A stretch of 64,000 nucleotides of DNA from CAUTUX01 sp963545485 (GTDB lineage: Bacteria > Bacillota > Clostridia > Christensenellales > CAG-917): positions 1 to 64,000 of the forward strand of contig CAUUJG010000002.1 in NCBI GenBank assembly GCA_963545485.1, written 5' to 3'. Below are positions 36,801-51,800 of the stretch, piece by piece (position 1 is the first letter of the stretch; every line of letters begins with the position of its first letter). The position numbers and the translations under genes were made by a program. The notes under the pieces are model-generated. The model worked only from the letters and a program-made list of their open reading frames with translations. It did not search any database and was not told where the DNA came from.

Positions 36801-39800
36801 TAATTCAAATGCATCTCTATTAATAACATATGCATTGTGCTTAAATGTTATCTTCTCTGTTCCATCTTTAGTATAATCTGGATTTGTACATACAAATTCC
36901 ATTTCAATATCTTTACCTACAACTTCAGCAAAATCTTCTTCAAGTTTCTTAGGCACACGATATTTAAATGTTGTTGTGAATTTCTCATTTCCAACTTCTA
37001 CTTCAGCTTCAAATTCTTCGTCATCTTTATTCTTCAATAACGCATTTGCATCTAAACCGAACGCATCAATTGTTGGAGTTACTGTAAATCTTGGTACCTG
37101 GTGTCCTCGTTTTTCTACATTCATTGTTATATCAAATATGCAGTGTCTATCTCCATTTATATTTACAATCGCAAATACCTTTGCATTTTCCAGACCAACT
37201 TCTGTATATTTAACCTTTACATCATCTAATTCTGACTGAGTCATCCCAAGTATCTGTTCTCTCGTCTTTCCTTTTGTGTAATACCATTCAACTGTTCCGC
37301 TATACTCTGTACCATCAATTTCCACTGTCGCAGTCTTTTCCAGTCCAGCAAAGAATCTATCCTCTTTCAATGTGTATTTTGTGCCGCCTTCAAGTCCATT
37401 TATTTTTACATCAATCGCATGTTTAAGCTTAAATACAACATCAAATGATTTATCACCATATACTGTCGCTTTTCTTACAAATCTTCCCGTTCTCATTTCA
37501 GCCAATGTAGGTGCAAAATTACTACGGAATGTAACTTCAACATTTTCTTGAGCTTCAGTATCACCTTCTAATGTTATATCGGCTCTATCTGGTATTGAAC
37601 CTCCAGTAAAGGCATCATAAAGGACTTCATCTCCATCATACTCAACATTTCTCATTCTATGACTTGCAACTGCTTTTGCAACCTTGTTGTCAAACATAAA
37701 TTTAACATCAACAGTCTTTTCAATTTCTGTACCTTTGAAAATTTTCGCCTTTCTTATAAAGTATTCATTATTCTGAATATCTCCAACTTCCGCTGTATTT
37801 CCTGGATAAGTTTTGTCCCATGAAACATCTACATTTTCATATGAATTATCTTCTGTCGTTACTTTCGCTTTATCAAGTAAAGTCCAATCCTTCTGTACAT
37901 CATATTTGTATTCAAGTGTGCCTGACTTAGTTAAGCTTGGAGATGCGAATTCAATATCTGTAACTGTACTTGATGATACCGCAACATCAACTTCCTTAAT
38001 TTCTTTGCCAAGTTTCACCCCAAGTTTTGTAATAGGCTGATTTAAATTAAACTTTTCAAGATCAAATCCTTTTGCAAAGATAATTGAAGTTTCTCCATTC
38101 TCAAGTTCTACTTTAACCGGTGTGCCTTCTCTATATTTACCGAATTCAGCAGCTTTTAAATATGCATCTTTATTACTTACATATTTATATGCATCCAATT
38201 TGCCGGTTCCTTCATAATCCGCATACTGTTCTTTTGTATAATTATTAATATCCTTCAGTTCACTCTCAGGTATTGTTTCATATGAATTATCATGATATAT
38301 ATCTTTTTTATAGAAATATATTTTACTTATACTTGATTTCTCTACATCAAGTTCCATGAGGAACTTCTGAGGCTCAACACTTCCGTTACCGAGACCCATT
38401 ACTTCATTTGATGAATTGTATACATTTCCTTGGAATTCAAGATAATACTTACCTCCATCGAATATATTGTCAGCTTTCTGTTTAAGATCTGCATCTTTAT
38501 AATATGTTATCTTGTCTCCCCAAATAGGTTTAACATCATGTTTTACCTTTGTTCCTTCAAAACTTACCCCTTGTAAAGTATCAACTGACTTATACCACTC
38601 TTCATTTAAATAATTCTTAAGTTTGTATGTATACTTCTTCGCTTTCATCTTAAGAACTTTAATTGGTAAATAAATCTCCTGATTGATTACATTTGACACT
38701 GTAGATGAAGTACTGTTTATCAACTTAGGTGTCTTAACAATCAATTTTGCATACATGTTAGGTCCATCATATCCCTTATATGTAATGTCTTCCGTCGCAA
38801 GATTATAGTGTTCATATTTACCAAGACCCACATTCCATACATATGGTGCTTCAACATCAAACTGATTTGACTTTAAATCAACTGGCTTCTCTGTGCCTTT
38901 AATCTTAACTCTATACTTTTCATCCTTGAATGTAAGATCATTCAGTTCATTTTTATCATAAGGATCAAATAACAAATCTTTATTAATACTTTCTTTCTCA
39001 GAACCTTTAATCTGAACTGTTACATCAACTTTCTGAGCAATATAGTATCCTTTATAATCAATATTACTACTGTTATTCGTGTAATCAGCCAATATTGATC
39101 CAGCACCCATAAATCCATATTCTGGTTTACCTGTCTGATCATTAAGCTTCTTCATTACTTTGAACTTATTTCCACCAACATAAGCACTAACCTGAACATT
39201 AATTCCTTTAAAATATTCATATCCAATAATTTCACCATCTGCATTTCGAACTGCTATTTCTTCAAGTCTCTTCTTCAAATTGGTCAAATCCCATTTAATA
39301 TCAAATGTGCCAACATCTGTCATTATCTGATCAAGTTTTGTTATAAACTCCTCGATATTTGCAGGAATCTCCTTCAATGAATCAAATTTCAAAGTCTTAA
39401 ATGTCTTATTAATTATAGAATTCTTAAACTTCTTAACTTCATTAATCTTATAATTCTTTACTTTAATAATTGAAGCTCCAGATATAGTATTTGAATTACC
39501 CCACTGATATTTAAATGGAACTTTAACTTCTGTAGTATCCCAATTATATTTGAACTGTTTGTAATTCCATTCAAAAGAACCGATAGGTGCCTTCCCTCTG
39601 TTTGGCAACTTACTCATGTCAAGTTTGTAATATTTTCCTTTGCCATTTTCAAGAACAAGATCATCTCTCTGATAATCATCACCATCTGGTATAAGTCCAG
39701 CAACAAATGCAGGCATTAACTTATATTTATTACCATCTTTATTAAGTATCTGCTGTCCTTCCGGTGTCTTACCTAATGTAACAGGCTGTCCATGTGAATC

Positions 39801-42800
39801 GTAAACTATTGAATACATCTGCTTGCCAAGCTGATTTTTTGCAACTTCACCGAATGTATATGATGATCCGCTCTTGAATTTTACTGATACTAATGAAGGC
39901 AATTTATTATTAAATGCCTTTGAGCTTTCATTTACATCCAATGAGATATCTCTTTCCTTAAATTTAGTGCCTGACTGATATACTTCTTTCACATCTTCAA
40001 GTGCAAAATCATCATTAATATATACAGGTATTGCAGCAACTACACTATTAAGAGCATATCCATATACATATCCCACAAGAACTCTACCATTTTCAGTTGT
40101 TTTCTTAGGTGTAAAGTCTATTGATGATGCATCCCATACTATTCTTGTACCTCTTCCATTTGAATATTCCGCACTTGGATTACCTATTGTAGAATTGTGA
40201 TCCTTATCTGTATATTCCAAATCAGCATACTGTGGTAAAGTTGCCGGATTTGAAAGTTCTGAATCCCTTAAGTGTACATTCGTGCTTGTTCCGGTCATAT
40301 TTTCTCCCGAATACATTACTGCACTTCTTGTTGCAGGATCAGTTACCACAATTTCCTTAGGGATATTTCCACTTATAAGCCTATTAATCTTTTCAGATTC
40401 ATGGAACCCAATCATTGGCTTGCTGTAATGTGATTGAGTATCAAGAGATTCATTAATTTTTACATTTCTATCCAACATTGAATCTGGAGTTATACGCATT
40501 ATCATATAATTCCATGCATCATTCCTGTTTGTTGTCTGCTGATTAGGATTATTAAATATATTATAATGTCTTGGGCTATTAGGATTCTTATTATATTTAT
40601 ATTCCATACTGCCATCTTCTCTATCACAGTTGACAGTCAGTTCCATAGCTTGTAACCCTGGATATAATTTTTTATCACTACCCATATTGTATTTGCCTAA
40701 ATCTGGATTCATATCCAAATATAATTTCAATTTAGGATCAAATCCTGAGTTTCCACCATTTTCATAATCTGCGAATGGTAAAGGCAAGAATCCTGAAATA
40801 AATGCTGCCAAATTCATCAATGCATGCCATCCTGTAGAAAGTGTCATCATTGTTCCATAATTTCCTGCTAATTTCGCCGCACAAGCTGTTACAAATGTTT
40901 CCATTAATCTTGTAATTGATGGAGCTATAGGTTTCCAAAAATCAACAAGGTCTCTTGTGCTCGCTCCAGAAACAACTTTTTCATCAAATTCACGCAACAC
41001 TTGTGTTACCTGATTCTTACCGGAATAACTCAAATGATTGTTACTTGTCTTTGCATATCCACTTCGATCTATTCCATTTATTTTGCTTCCACTATTAATT
41101 ACTTTCCAATCTACAAAATAATAGTAGTTTAATGGATCCTTATCTATTTCTTCTCTTACAATTCCCAATATTATTGTTGTCAACATCATAACCAACTGAT
41201 TATATGCATCCCTATCAAGTGTAGCTTCAAGAGTCATTCTTGCACTATTGCCTTGCCCTGCTCCTTGAACTTTTCCACTACTTAAATTCGGAGTATAACC
41301 ATCATCACTGAATAAATTTAATCTAATTTTCTTAATTAAATTATTCAAATTTGGGGTATATGTATATTTTCTTGTAGCATCACCTGCCAATTCAGACATT
41401 GATGGTGTTGTATATGGATGTCCATTCTTTTCTGCTGTTGACCATCCAGATTTAATTTTATTTGTTGCATTTGTAGGATAGGCAAATAATTCATCATCTC
41501 CATCATTAGGTTTTGCTATCTGCAACTTAGGTTGTCCATTTTCTCCAGCTACTGCTATAACATTCAACGGTTTTGTTATGAAACTTAATCCACTTAATCC
41601 ACCGCTCAATATTCGTACATTAGTAAGGTAAATATCATTTCCAGTAATTGCTACATCAAGATTATAAGGACTACCTGATGTTCCAAAATTATTCTGCTGA
41701 ACTGGCGATTTTGAATTGACTCTTATTCTCAATCTACTAATGTTACTACCAGAAACTATATTATATGTTCCAAGCTCCATTTTCTCTCTGACTACCTTCA
41801 TTGTCGCAAATGTTATTACATCTGCAGCTAAATGTGTCCATTGGAAGGTGCTCGTTCCTGAATTGTATGTTGCAAGAGATCTCTTCTCTAATGCAACTGT
41901 CATTGCAGAATTTATATTATCCAGTACATTTTGTATCAATGATGTTAAGCCTGCTGTTTTTGAGAATGTTAGACCTGCATAACCAGCCTTTACGCTCTTT
42001 GCTAATTCTTTTGCATCAAGCAATCTTTCATTTACTTTTATTCCTATATCCTCTGCTACCATATAGATTTTTGTGCCGTTATTATCCAAGTCAGACTTAA
42101 TATCTATCTTATTTATTCCCTTATCATTATATTCAGCATTAAATTCTATACCGCTGAATGGTGGTAAGGTAAATGGTAGATTTATGTTTGCAAGATCAAG
42201 TACAAAATCAACTATTGACTTAGAAAGTCGTACTCCGACTTTATTCTTTGACAATAAAATATCTATTGCAAGGGCTCCATGATTTTTAAATACTTTGCCA
42301 GCTGTTGTAACCATTCTTGATTGTTTTGCACCAAGCAATCCGGCAATACCCTGGAATTTAATCTTGCCAAGACCGAGTCCGCTTGCATCTATATATACCG
42401 CATCGGAGAATATTCTAAGATCTGTATTTGATAGATCATTTTCATAACATACATAATACTGATTTGCATATGCTCCGGTTCCCTTCTTTAACTTTGATGA
42501 ACCAAGATATGTAAGTTTGATTAGCTGACGATTAAATGGCTGTCCCATCGAAACCGTTAACTGTATATCTGAATAAAGAATTCCACTTAAACCATTCTGA
42601 ATGATTGCAGGCAAGTTAAGATCAGCTTTTAACTGCATATTAAGATTTACTGCCTGTTTATCTGAAAGTATATTTAAATCAAATGCTTTAAATTTGTAAT
42701 ACTTATTAGCCTCAAATGCTAATCCTGTAGTCCAAGCAACTTCTTTCCACTTGTTATACTCATTTTCATCTTTAACAAATATCTTCGTATTTCTTAATTG

Positions 42801-45800
42801 TTCAAATTCTGATTCTGAATTAATCAATTCGAAAGTACCAAACATATTTTTGCCGGCAACAATCTGTTTTACAAGATCTGTAAGCCACTTTGCAAATGAA
42901 TCGGCATATGCTGGATCCCCCGGTTTAACTCCACTTAAATTCAATTTTACTGAAGTATTCATCTTCAAAGACAATGTACTTATATCAAGTTTTTTATCTT
43001 CTATTTGTGCAACATTCAATACTGTCTTATATCTTCTCTTATACAGTTTTGTAAAGTTTGCAGCTACATCTTCGGCTGTCTTTGCTCTCAACATCCCGTT
43101 TGTATCTTTTCCATCTGTTGCATCATTGAAGTTTGATACCTCTTCAAGTAAGTCGGTATCTCCATTTCCTACAAACTCTTTTTCACTATCTGCATAATCT
43201 TTATTCGCAGAAAATTCTTTAGTTTCAACACCAAACTTAATCGATTCAGTCAATTTCAACTGTATTTTTCCACCAAGCTGAGTCTGTCCACTGCTATTTA
43301 TACCAGTTCCTTTGAATAAAATGCTTCCTAAATCCGGAATATAATTTTCAGCTGCTGGTTTTCCTCTCAACTGCATCATCTTGCGATACAGCGTATTAAT
43401 AACCATCGCATTTAACTGCATTATTGCAGTCTGCGGTTTAACCAACATCATAAGATATGGATAATCAAACTGTGCTCCCGAATTAAATGGATTTGCCATG
43501 AATTCAAATACCGAAGATGTTGTTGTCATTGAATTAATCTTATTAAGCACATTGCCCAATTTTTCATTAAGCATTTTTGTTAATCCAATATTCGTTATTC
43601 CAAATTTTGCTTCGCTTCCGAAGAATCTAGTACCATCTATAAATAGTGAATCATTGTAGTAGTATGCTTTAAATATTTCTTTTAAAACTCCTCCATTTTC
43701 ATGATCATATTTACTAAATACAAATTTGAGCTGTGTATTCGCAAAATTTCTAAAGTCTATATATCCAAATACTTTTAGATTTGCATACTGTTTATCTTCG
43801 TATCCCAGATTTTCTTGTATTCTGAGTTTTAATTTATTTGCAACTGTTGCATTTGGTGCCAATATTTCAAGAACTCTATCAAGAACAGCCCCAAAATCAA
43901 CTTCATTTTCTCCTGCCTTATTTTTTCCAACAAATGCAAAGTCCAAACTCGTATTTATTCTCAATTTCTGATCTGTCAGTTCTTTATATTCCGCAGGATT
44001 AATTGCAGGAGATGTAAATGTTTTGTTAGTTTCAAGTTTCAAATTTCCAGTTTCAACTAGTACTCTCGCTTCACCTAATTTCAAATATTTACCGTTTGTA
44101 TCCTCTACAAAATTTCCACTATTATCAAGTTTATATTTCTTACCAACCCATGTCTTATTAGGATATGCATACTCTATTAATGCATATTCTTTATTTGAAA
44201 CCATTACATATTGTCCAGCTGCATTTGCATATGAATATGTTCCATCAGGATTCTTATTAAATGTTCCATTTGCAGTAGCCCATGCTGTTCCACCAAAGTG
44301 TGTTTCTGCCTTTTTGTCTTTATATTCATCAAGTGTTAAATAATATTCATTACCAACTTCAAGTCCTATTCTAAGATTGCCTTTAGGTCTGTATCCGTTA
44401 AGACTTAAATTAACAGCACTATTTGTTTCATCATATGTCTCTTTTAACTTAGGTAAATATCCTAAAATTCTGTTTGTTTCAGGGTTATCTGTGAGCTCTG
44501 GAGCAAATTTCTTTACAAGTGCTGTAATGATCTCAGGATTAAAGCCTAATGAAAGCAAATCATTATTAAGTAGCACTTTACCAACCAACATATTTAAGAT
44601 TTCAACGAGCTTTGCAGACAAAATTCCTTTATTTTCTTCATCATTTTCAATATCTCTCTTTCCTGATGTTGTATTTGCAAATGTTCTTCTTTGCAACATC
44701 TTTTTCAAATCAAATGAAAGTTTGATTTTTTGAGCAAGGAAATTACCTGTCTTACCAAGATCAATATTACTGAAATCTAGATATGCATTTAATTTACCAT
44801 CTTTAATTTCTACAAAAACTGACAAATGTACTGTCTTTTCTGTCTCAGATGTAATCTTATGTTTAATAGTTATATCTAACTGAACTTTTGTTCCTTCAAG
44901 TTTATCTATCAATTCAGTTTTTGTCGTTAAATTCTTTACATTTGCCCATATCTTAGGCTGTACTTTAATATCAAAATTAACTTTTTCTGCTTGATTTTCA
45001 TCTTTATTCAGTCCCGCTATAAGTGCCATCAAATATTTCTGAGTCGCTGTATTTACAAAGTCGGACATCTGTTTTGTCCAGTTTACAACTCCTTCCATTG
45101 ATGCTGTAAGACTTATATTTGTGCTCAACTCAACTGAATTAAGTTCAATCTTCTTTAATAAATCTTTAAAATCAAATGTCTTCTTAGTTATGTCATCGAC
45201 AATTTGATTAAGATCAACAGTCATTACTGTCTTGTATGCAAGGAAGTCAGAAACCATCTTGTATACTTTCTTTGTGCCACTCTTAATTTCAGCGATACTT
45301 GGATCAAGTCTATCCCATTCATTGCCTGCTGTATCTTTATATATCTTACCTTGATAACCAGCTAGTGCTGACTTGGACAACCTTTGATATCCTAAATCTG
45401 TAGCTACAAAGAACTGATCTTTTGAACGCTTAAATTCAAGTCTATCTTTAATATCTTTATATTTTGAACTTGCAAGATTATATTTGTGACCAAACAATTC
45501 ATAATCTTTACCATTTTCTTTCAAAATATAAATGTTTTCATCATCATAATATCCAGGAACTGCACTTGGTAACATTTCTTTATATTCCGTTGACTGTCCA
45601 GATTCATTTGCATCTCTCTCAAAATCACCTGTACCTGGAGTTCTCAAATATGGTTTCTTCCAATCAATTTTATCTGTCTTAAAGTTACCATTTTCCTTAT
45701 GTGTAAAGTTAGCATAATAGAATGTATACTCACCTGCTTTCTTAGGATCATAATTTGCATCATCAAGTCCTTTTAATCTGTTTTCTTCAAGTGTATTCTC

Positions 45801-48800
45801 GCTTGCCTCAAGTGTAGAATATGAAACCAACGATGATGTTTCACGATTACCATTCAAACCTTCAATTCTGAATGCAATATCAACCAATGCTTTCGTTCCG
45901 TCTTCATTAAATAACAGCATTCCTGCAATCATTGAATATGGCAATGATGTTCCCTTTGCATATAATTTGAAATTAGGGAATATCTTCGTTATCTTTGAAG
46001 CATTTTCCATAGCTGCAGTCATTATTGTTTTAAGAATTCCTACTGTAATGTCAACCGAAACCGAATTCTTCAAAATTGACAAATACATCGCTTTTTTCAA
46101 TGCATCTGCCCCAGGCAATATTGGATCTGCCGTTGTCTGAGCCGCTTTCTTACCATTTAACTTAAGTAGCTGTTCAGTAATTATCTTTCCTACGACTTCT
46201 TCAACAGATGAATTTTTTAATTTAACTGCAAATTTACCTTCTTTACCAAGTATCCACGATAAATCAAGATATAATCCTGCATCGCCTGTCTGGCTATCTC
46301 TATTGTAATAAAGTCCAAAAATATGGAGCAATGAACCATCTGCTAGTGTTCCATGGTCATTTTTATCATTTCTTCTTCTCCATACATCCAAAGCTAAATC
46401 AATATCATGAATGGTTATTTCTAGTTTTGGTTGCACATGCATTTCAAATGAAAGATTAATCTTAACTTCAAATAAGATTTCTCCAGTAAAATGTTTAGCA
46501 ACTTCCAATTTACTCTTAAGATTCCCTAGCAGTGCTCCCAATACTTTTCCAAGTGCCTCTGATTCTCCTGCTGGATTAACCACTACATAATCACCATCAT
46601 TATCTTGGATATACACACCCGCTTCATTTCTATATCTATTTGAAACATCAATATTTGAAATGCTGAATGAAGGATCCATCGCCTTTTTCATCTGCACATA
46701 TTCTGTTATGTGTAAATAAGCGTTATTTAAGAATACTCCACCTCTTAATACTGTTGAAATATTAAATATTTCGTCTCCACGGATGTAATCTACATTAACT
46801 TTTTCGTATCTTGTAAATTTAGTTTTATCAAGTCCTGCTGGTGCCGTATATGTTGCATATGGAACATATTTATTTTGTTCAACATCATAAACATATCCTT
46901 CTGTACTACTTGCAGGATATTTCTTAACAACATATGATTCCTTAGCAGCACTATATGGTGAATCAACAGGGTCAGCATTCATTATCAAATTACCATTCTT
47001 TGCTATTTGATGAATCTTTCTCAACTCATCTTTTGTATAAATATTTGAACTGGATAACCTTATCTTTTTAGTTCCACCAAGTATACTTAAATATACATTG
47101 TCTTCATTCTTATCAAATATTTTTTCCCAATCAGCCATTGTAATTCCATCAAACTTTGTAAATGAACCGTCGGCTGACTTTTTATACAATTCAGATGTAT
47201 CAAGTTTATGATATGCCTCTTCTGTAGGAATCTGCTGTAAAGCACCTTTATTTTCACGATAGAATACAAGACTTGGATTTACTATATATTTATCAATATC
47301 AAATGAACCATCTACCTTACTATACTTCCTCTTGAATCCTTCTATTGTTTCCTTTTCATATCCATAAACCAGTTTTTCAATATATCTATTATGTTCTAAC
47401 TGTGTATCTGGTGTAACATTTTTAAAATCAATCTGATTTGCCTTAAATTCAGGTACATTAAGATTAATTGTTGCACTATAATCCCAAATATATAATTTTG
47501 TTGTAAATATTGGCTTCTTAACATCTGTATTTACGCCTATATGCAATTCTGTATCAAATATCGGATAGACATAATTTCCACTTGTTGATTCAGTTATTGC
47601 TCCAGTAGTAGGATTATATGCATGTGTTGCCGTTTCTCCACTTCCAGGTAGCAATAAATCTGTGTTTGTAAATGTATATACTGAATCTTCTCCATTTACA
47701 GCAATGTAACTATTTCTTTCTTGTTCGGATGCAAACTTACTATATGTGCCATCAAGATTCTTCTTATACCATCCTCTCCTATCCTTTATTACTGTATGTA
47801 ATCTATATGTCCTCTTTGTTCCTGACAACATTCTTGTTCTAGCTCTTAACCTTTCCTCTTCAGTAGCTTTCGATGAATGAACCAAATAGTCTTGCCCAAT
47901 ACCATTTAAGTTGCCAATATTGCTTGTTAGCTCATATTTCCCGTTATATTCTACATTGTCATAATTGTGATCGTTATTTCCATCAACATACAAATAACCA
48001 TCTACTCTATTAATACTGTATAGTTTTCCACCACTGTTTAAATATTCTGTAAGTTCATTTGATGACAAATTATCTGTTAAGAAATATTGACCATCTTTAA
48101 CATAATATGAGCCATAAATATCTTCAATTACTTTAAATCTATTAATTGACTTACTTATTTCATCATCACTAGAATCAGCTTCTTTCTTAAACTGATAATT
48201 GATCAGTTCGGTGTTCATTTGTGCATATGATGTATTCTTAAATTTATGTGTAAATTGAACAGGTTCTTTATTCTTAGCAATCAGCTTTAATATCTGGTTA
48301 ATGTAATCCGGAGTTATCATCATTCTAATGTATGATGATGTCATTCTTATACCCTTTAAGAATGCCGTTATTACCGATGCTATCTCATCATTAAGGAATG
48401 GGAATTTCAGATTTAATTTTGCCAATGAAATATCAGCTGTTGTCTGTGCTCCGTTATTTTTGCCCTTCATTAAGTCTTTTGCAAGTAAAATCAAGTCTTC
48501 CATTGCTATGGATAAGCTCTTTACATTCATATAACTTAAATCTATTTTTACTGATCCGCCTATTTTCTTAAATTCGCCATATTCATTTGGATACCAGTTA
48601 AATGGATCATAGCTATATTTATCTACTGTATCGTCATATCCAACTGATGATACATATTTACCATTTTTATATATATATGAACCATGTCCGTTTTTAAAAT
48701 AATGACTGTATCTATATTTTGGAGCTACATATTCAGTCTTGCTAGGGTCTTTTTCATCTGCCGTTAACTCTTTATATTGATCAGGTTCAACATAAATTCC

Positions 48801-51800
48801 AGCCATCTTGTGCTGATCAGCATAATATTTCTTTCCACCAGCTTCTTGAACATTTCCATTTACATACAATTCCATTTTCGCATTAACGAAATTTAATAAC
48901 TCAGCAACTTGCAAATCTTTTTTGTCAATCAAATCTTTTATTAATTTGATTGCATCAAATATCTTAAACTGTCTTGAGAAAAAGTCGATTTCTGCATTAG
49001 GTGCTAGGTGTTTTCTTAAATAGTTAACCATTGCAGCCAACTTAATTTCACCTTCAATTCTTAATTCTACTTTATACTGTAAATCTTCTCCCTCACCGTT
49101 TCTTATTAATGCTTCTATCTTTTGAATATCATCACCTGATAAGAAATGAGCTAATAAATCCTTTAGATCAATGATGTCTGCTTTCCTTATCAATGTTGTT
49201 ATATCTATAGTATCTTTAAAACGAAGTGTCTTCATTTCTTCAATGTCCACATAACCTTTCAATGTTTCGTTCGACAATGAATAATTTTGTCCATCCGTAA
49301 AGTACATCTGAGCGTCCATGAATGAAATAGATATTTTAAGCTTTGTATCATAAGGATTTGCTGCCAAATTCGTTGTCTTTGAAACCTTATAAATATCACC
49401 TGCTGTTGCTAATACATCTGTCTCTCTGTTATATCTATACCTAGATTCTACAAATTCGCCTATTTTAATCTTTCTGAATGATCTTGTTCTTAAATCAAAT
49501 ACAATATTTCCATTATCATTTTGGACATACTTTTGTACTTCATAATTTGAAGAGCCTGTCTTTATTATTTCTCTCTTTTCATATCTCTCTAAGGTGCTTT
49601 CTTCGTCCCTTGATAGCATTCTGAATACACCATTTTCTTTAACATATCTTCCATTGCTCTTTGAGACAAAATCAAAATATGTTAGTTCTTTATTTTCTTC
49701 TACTGTTGAAAGATCACTTACCTTATTAAATCTCTCTCCTTTAATTCCAAAGTTAATATCAAGCCCGAAATTCAATGTATCTCTTATATTAAAATTAAAC
49801 TGTAAACTTCTATCGACCTGTTCATTAATCAAGTATCTTAATGTCTTTCCAGGTGCCAATTCAACTTTGTCTAATAACCAATCAATCAGTATTTTTGTTA
49901 CAATTGTCGTTACTCTTCGCTTATCGAACAGTACACTTGCACCTACATCACTTTCATCACCAGCTGTTGTGTATGCTCCAGCATTTTTATTAATAAGATT
50001 CTTGAAATCTATTTTTTCACCCTTCTTAATAGTCTCAATAATATCTTTTACAAGATTATGCATTGATAATGAAGATACACTTACTTTTGGTAATCCAAAG
50101 TAACTTAAATCCATATATAATACATCATTTACAAAATAGAATCCGAGCCATTTGTTTGGCAATCCAACTTCACTGACCTGCTTTAACTCAAAATTAATTT
50201 CAGAATTAGCATAGTTCTTTAAATCGAACATCGCCTTTATATCTGCCCTCAAATGTGCTGATGAATATCCTTTAGCCGTTGCAGGTGTTTCCAAAGTCAC
50301 ACCCGTAAGCTCTCCTACTATATGGCTTATTATCTTACCAAAATCCATAACACCTTCTGTTACGGACATTTCAAAATCAAATGTTGTTGAGAATGAAATC
50401 CTTGTATCCGTATAATCTCTTAATGGAACATCTGAATTTACATTCTTCTTACTCTTTCCTTCCTTTACATACTTTGGCAATAATTCTTCTTTTGCTCCAA
50501 AATTGATGCCAAGTCCTGTAACTTTCCCTGAGAACTTCGCTTTGCCGAGCTTTAATTCAACTCCCATTGCGACTCTATCAAAGCTTCTATATCTATTGGT
50601 ATATTTGAAATACTCACCATCTTTATTCAATATATAGCCAAGATATCTGTCATAATATTTATCTATCTTGTAATATTTACTACCGTATTTAACATATCTT
50701 TCACCTTCACGATCAGCTGCTGTTTTAAATTCTGTTGATGAAATCTTTTCATATATCTGATGTTGTTCAAGATCAACATATTCTATAACACCGTTGATTG
50801 TTGTCTTCGCATACCTACCTGACTTATTCTCATTCCACTCTACATTATTATATTTTTTGTATCTTCCTTCTTCTGGAACGATATATCGATAATATGTCCT
50901 ACCAACTGCATAAACTGGTATATATAATCCATCCGTTTCATTACTTTGTACAAAATTGACCTTATATCTACCTGCAGAGCTTCCATCTTTATTAAATACA
51001 TAATATGTTGTTGATCCTACAGTCTTCTTTTCATAAACAAATTTATCTTTATTCGCAGAATGAGCAGGATTTGTATCATCATACAACTCTTCATTTGTTG
51101 CTTTATGTCTATTCTTCGCCGGTACTATTTCATTTAATTCTTCTTTCTTATTTACTATCTCTGAAACTTTTTTATACACTACTTCGCCGAAATCCATACC
51201 GAAATTTAATTCCATTTCATCAAACACATTCTCAAGACTTCCGATTTGTGGTGCAAATGTCGCCAACAACAATTTAATAATTGATTTTGTCAATACAAGC
51301 TGCAATGATTCATTTGAAAGAACAAATTCAAGGAAAGAATCTCTTACATCAGTGCTACCACTTGTAGTTTTCATCTTCTTTAAAGTTTCTTTAAGTCCTT
51401 CAATAAGTTTTTTACCTTTTTCAATAAGATTTGGAATACTCTTCATAATCTTGTCGAAGTTAGGAATATATGTATATGTTGTCACATTGTCAAAGATGTC
51501 TACGCCATCAAAATATACTTTATTATTTGCAACATATATTCCACCACGTACTTTAGGTACTTGAAGTTTTGTTCCATCCGGATTTAACCTTCCATCAGGA
51601 TCATCACCATATACAACTCTGCCATTCGCAACTTCAACAATTTCAACTCCGAGTTCAAGCTGTTCCCAATTTGTATTATTAATAAATTTATTAAAATCAT
51701 TCGCAAATAACGATTTGAAATCAAATACAGAAATATCAAAGTTTCCTCTAAATCTAATGCCTAATCCATCTTCAAATGTACTCCTCGCCTGTATTTCAAA

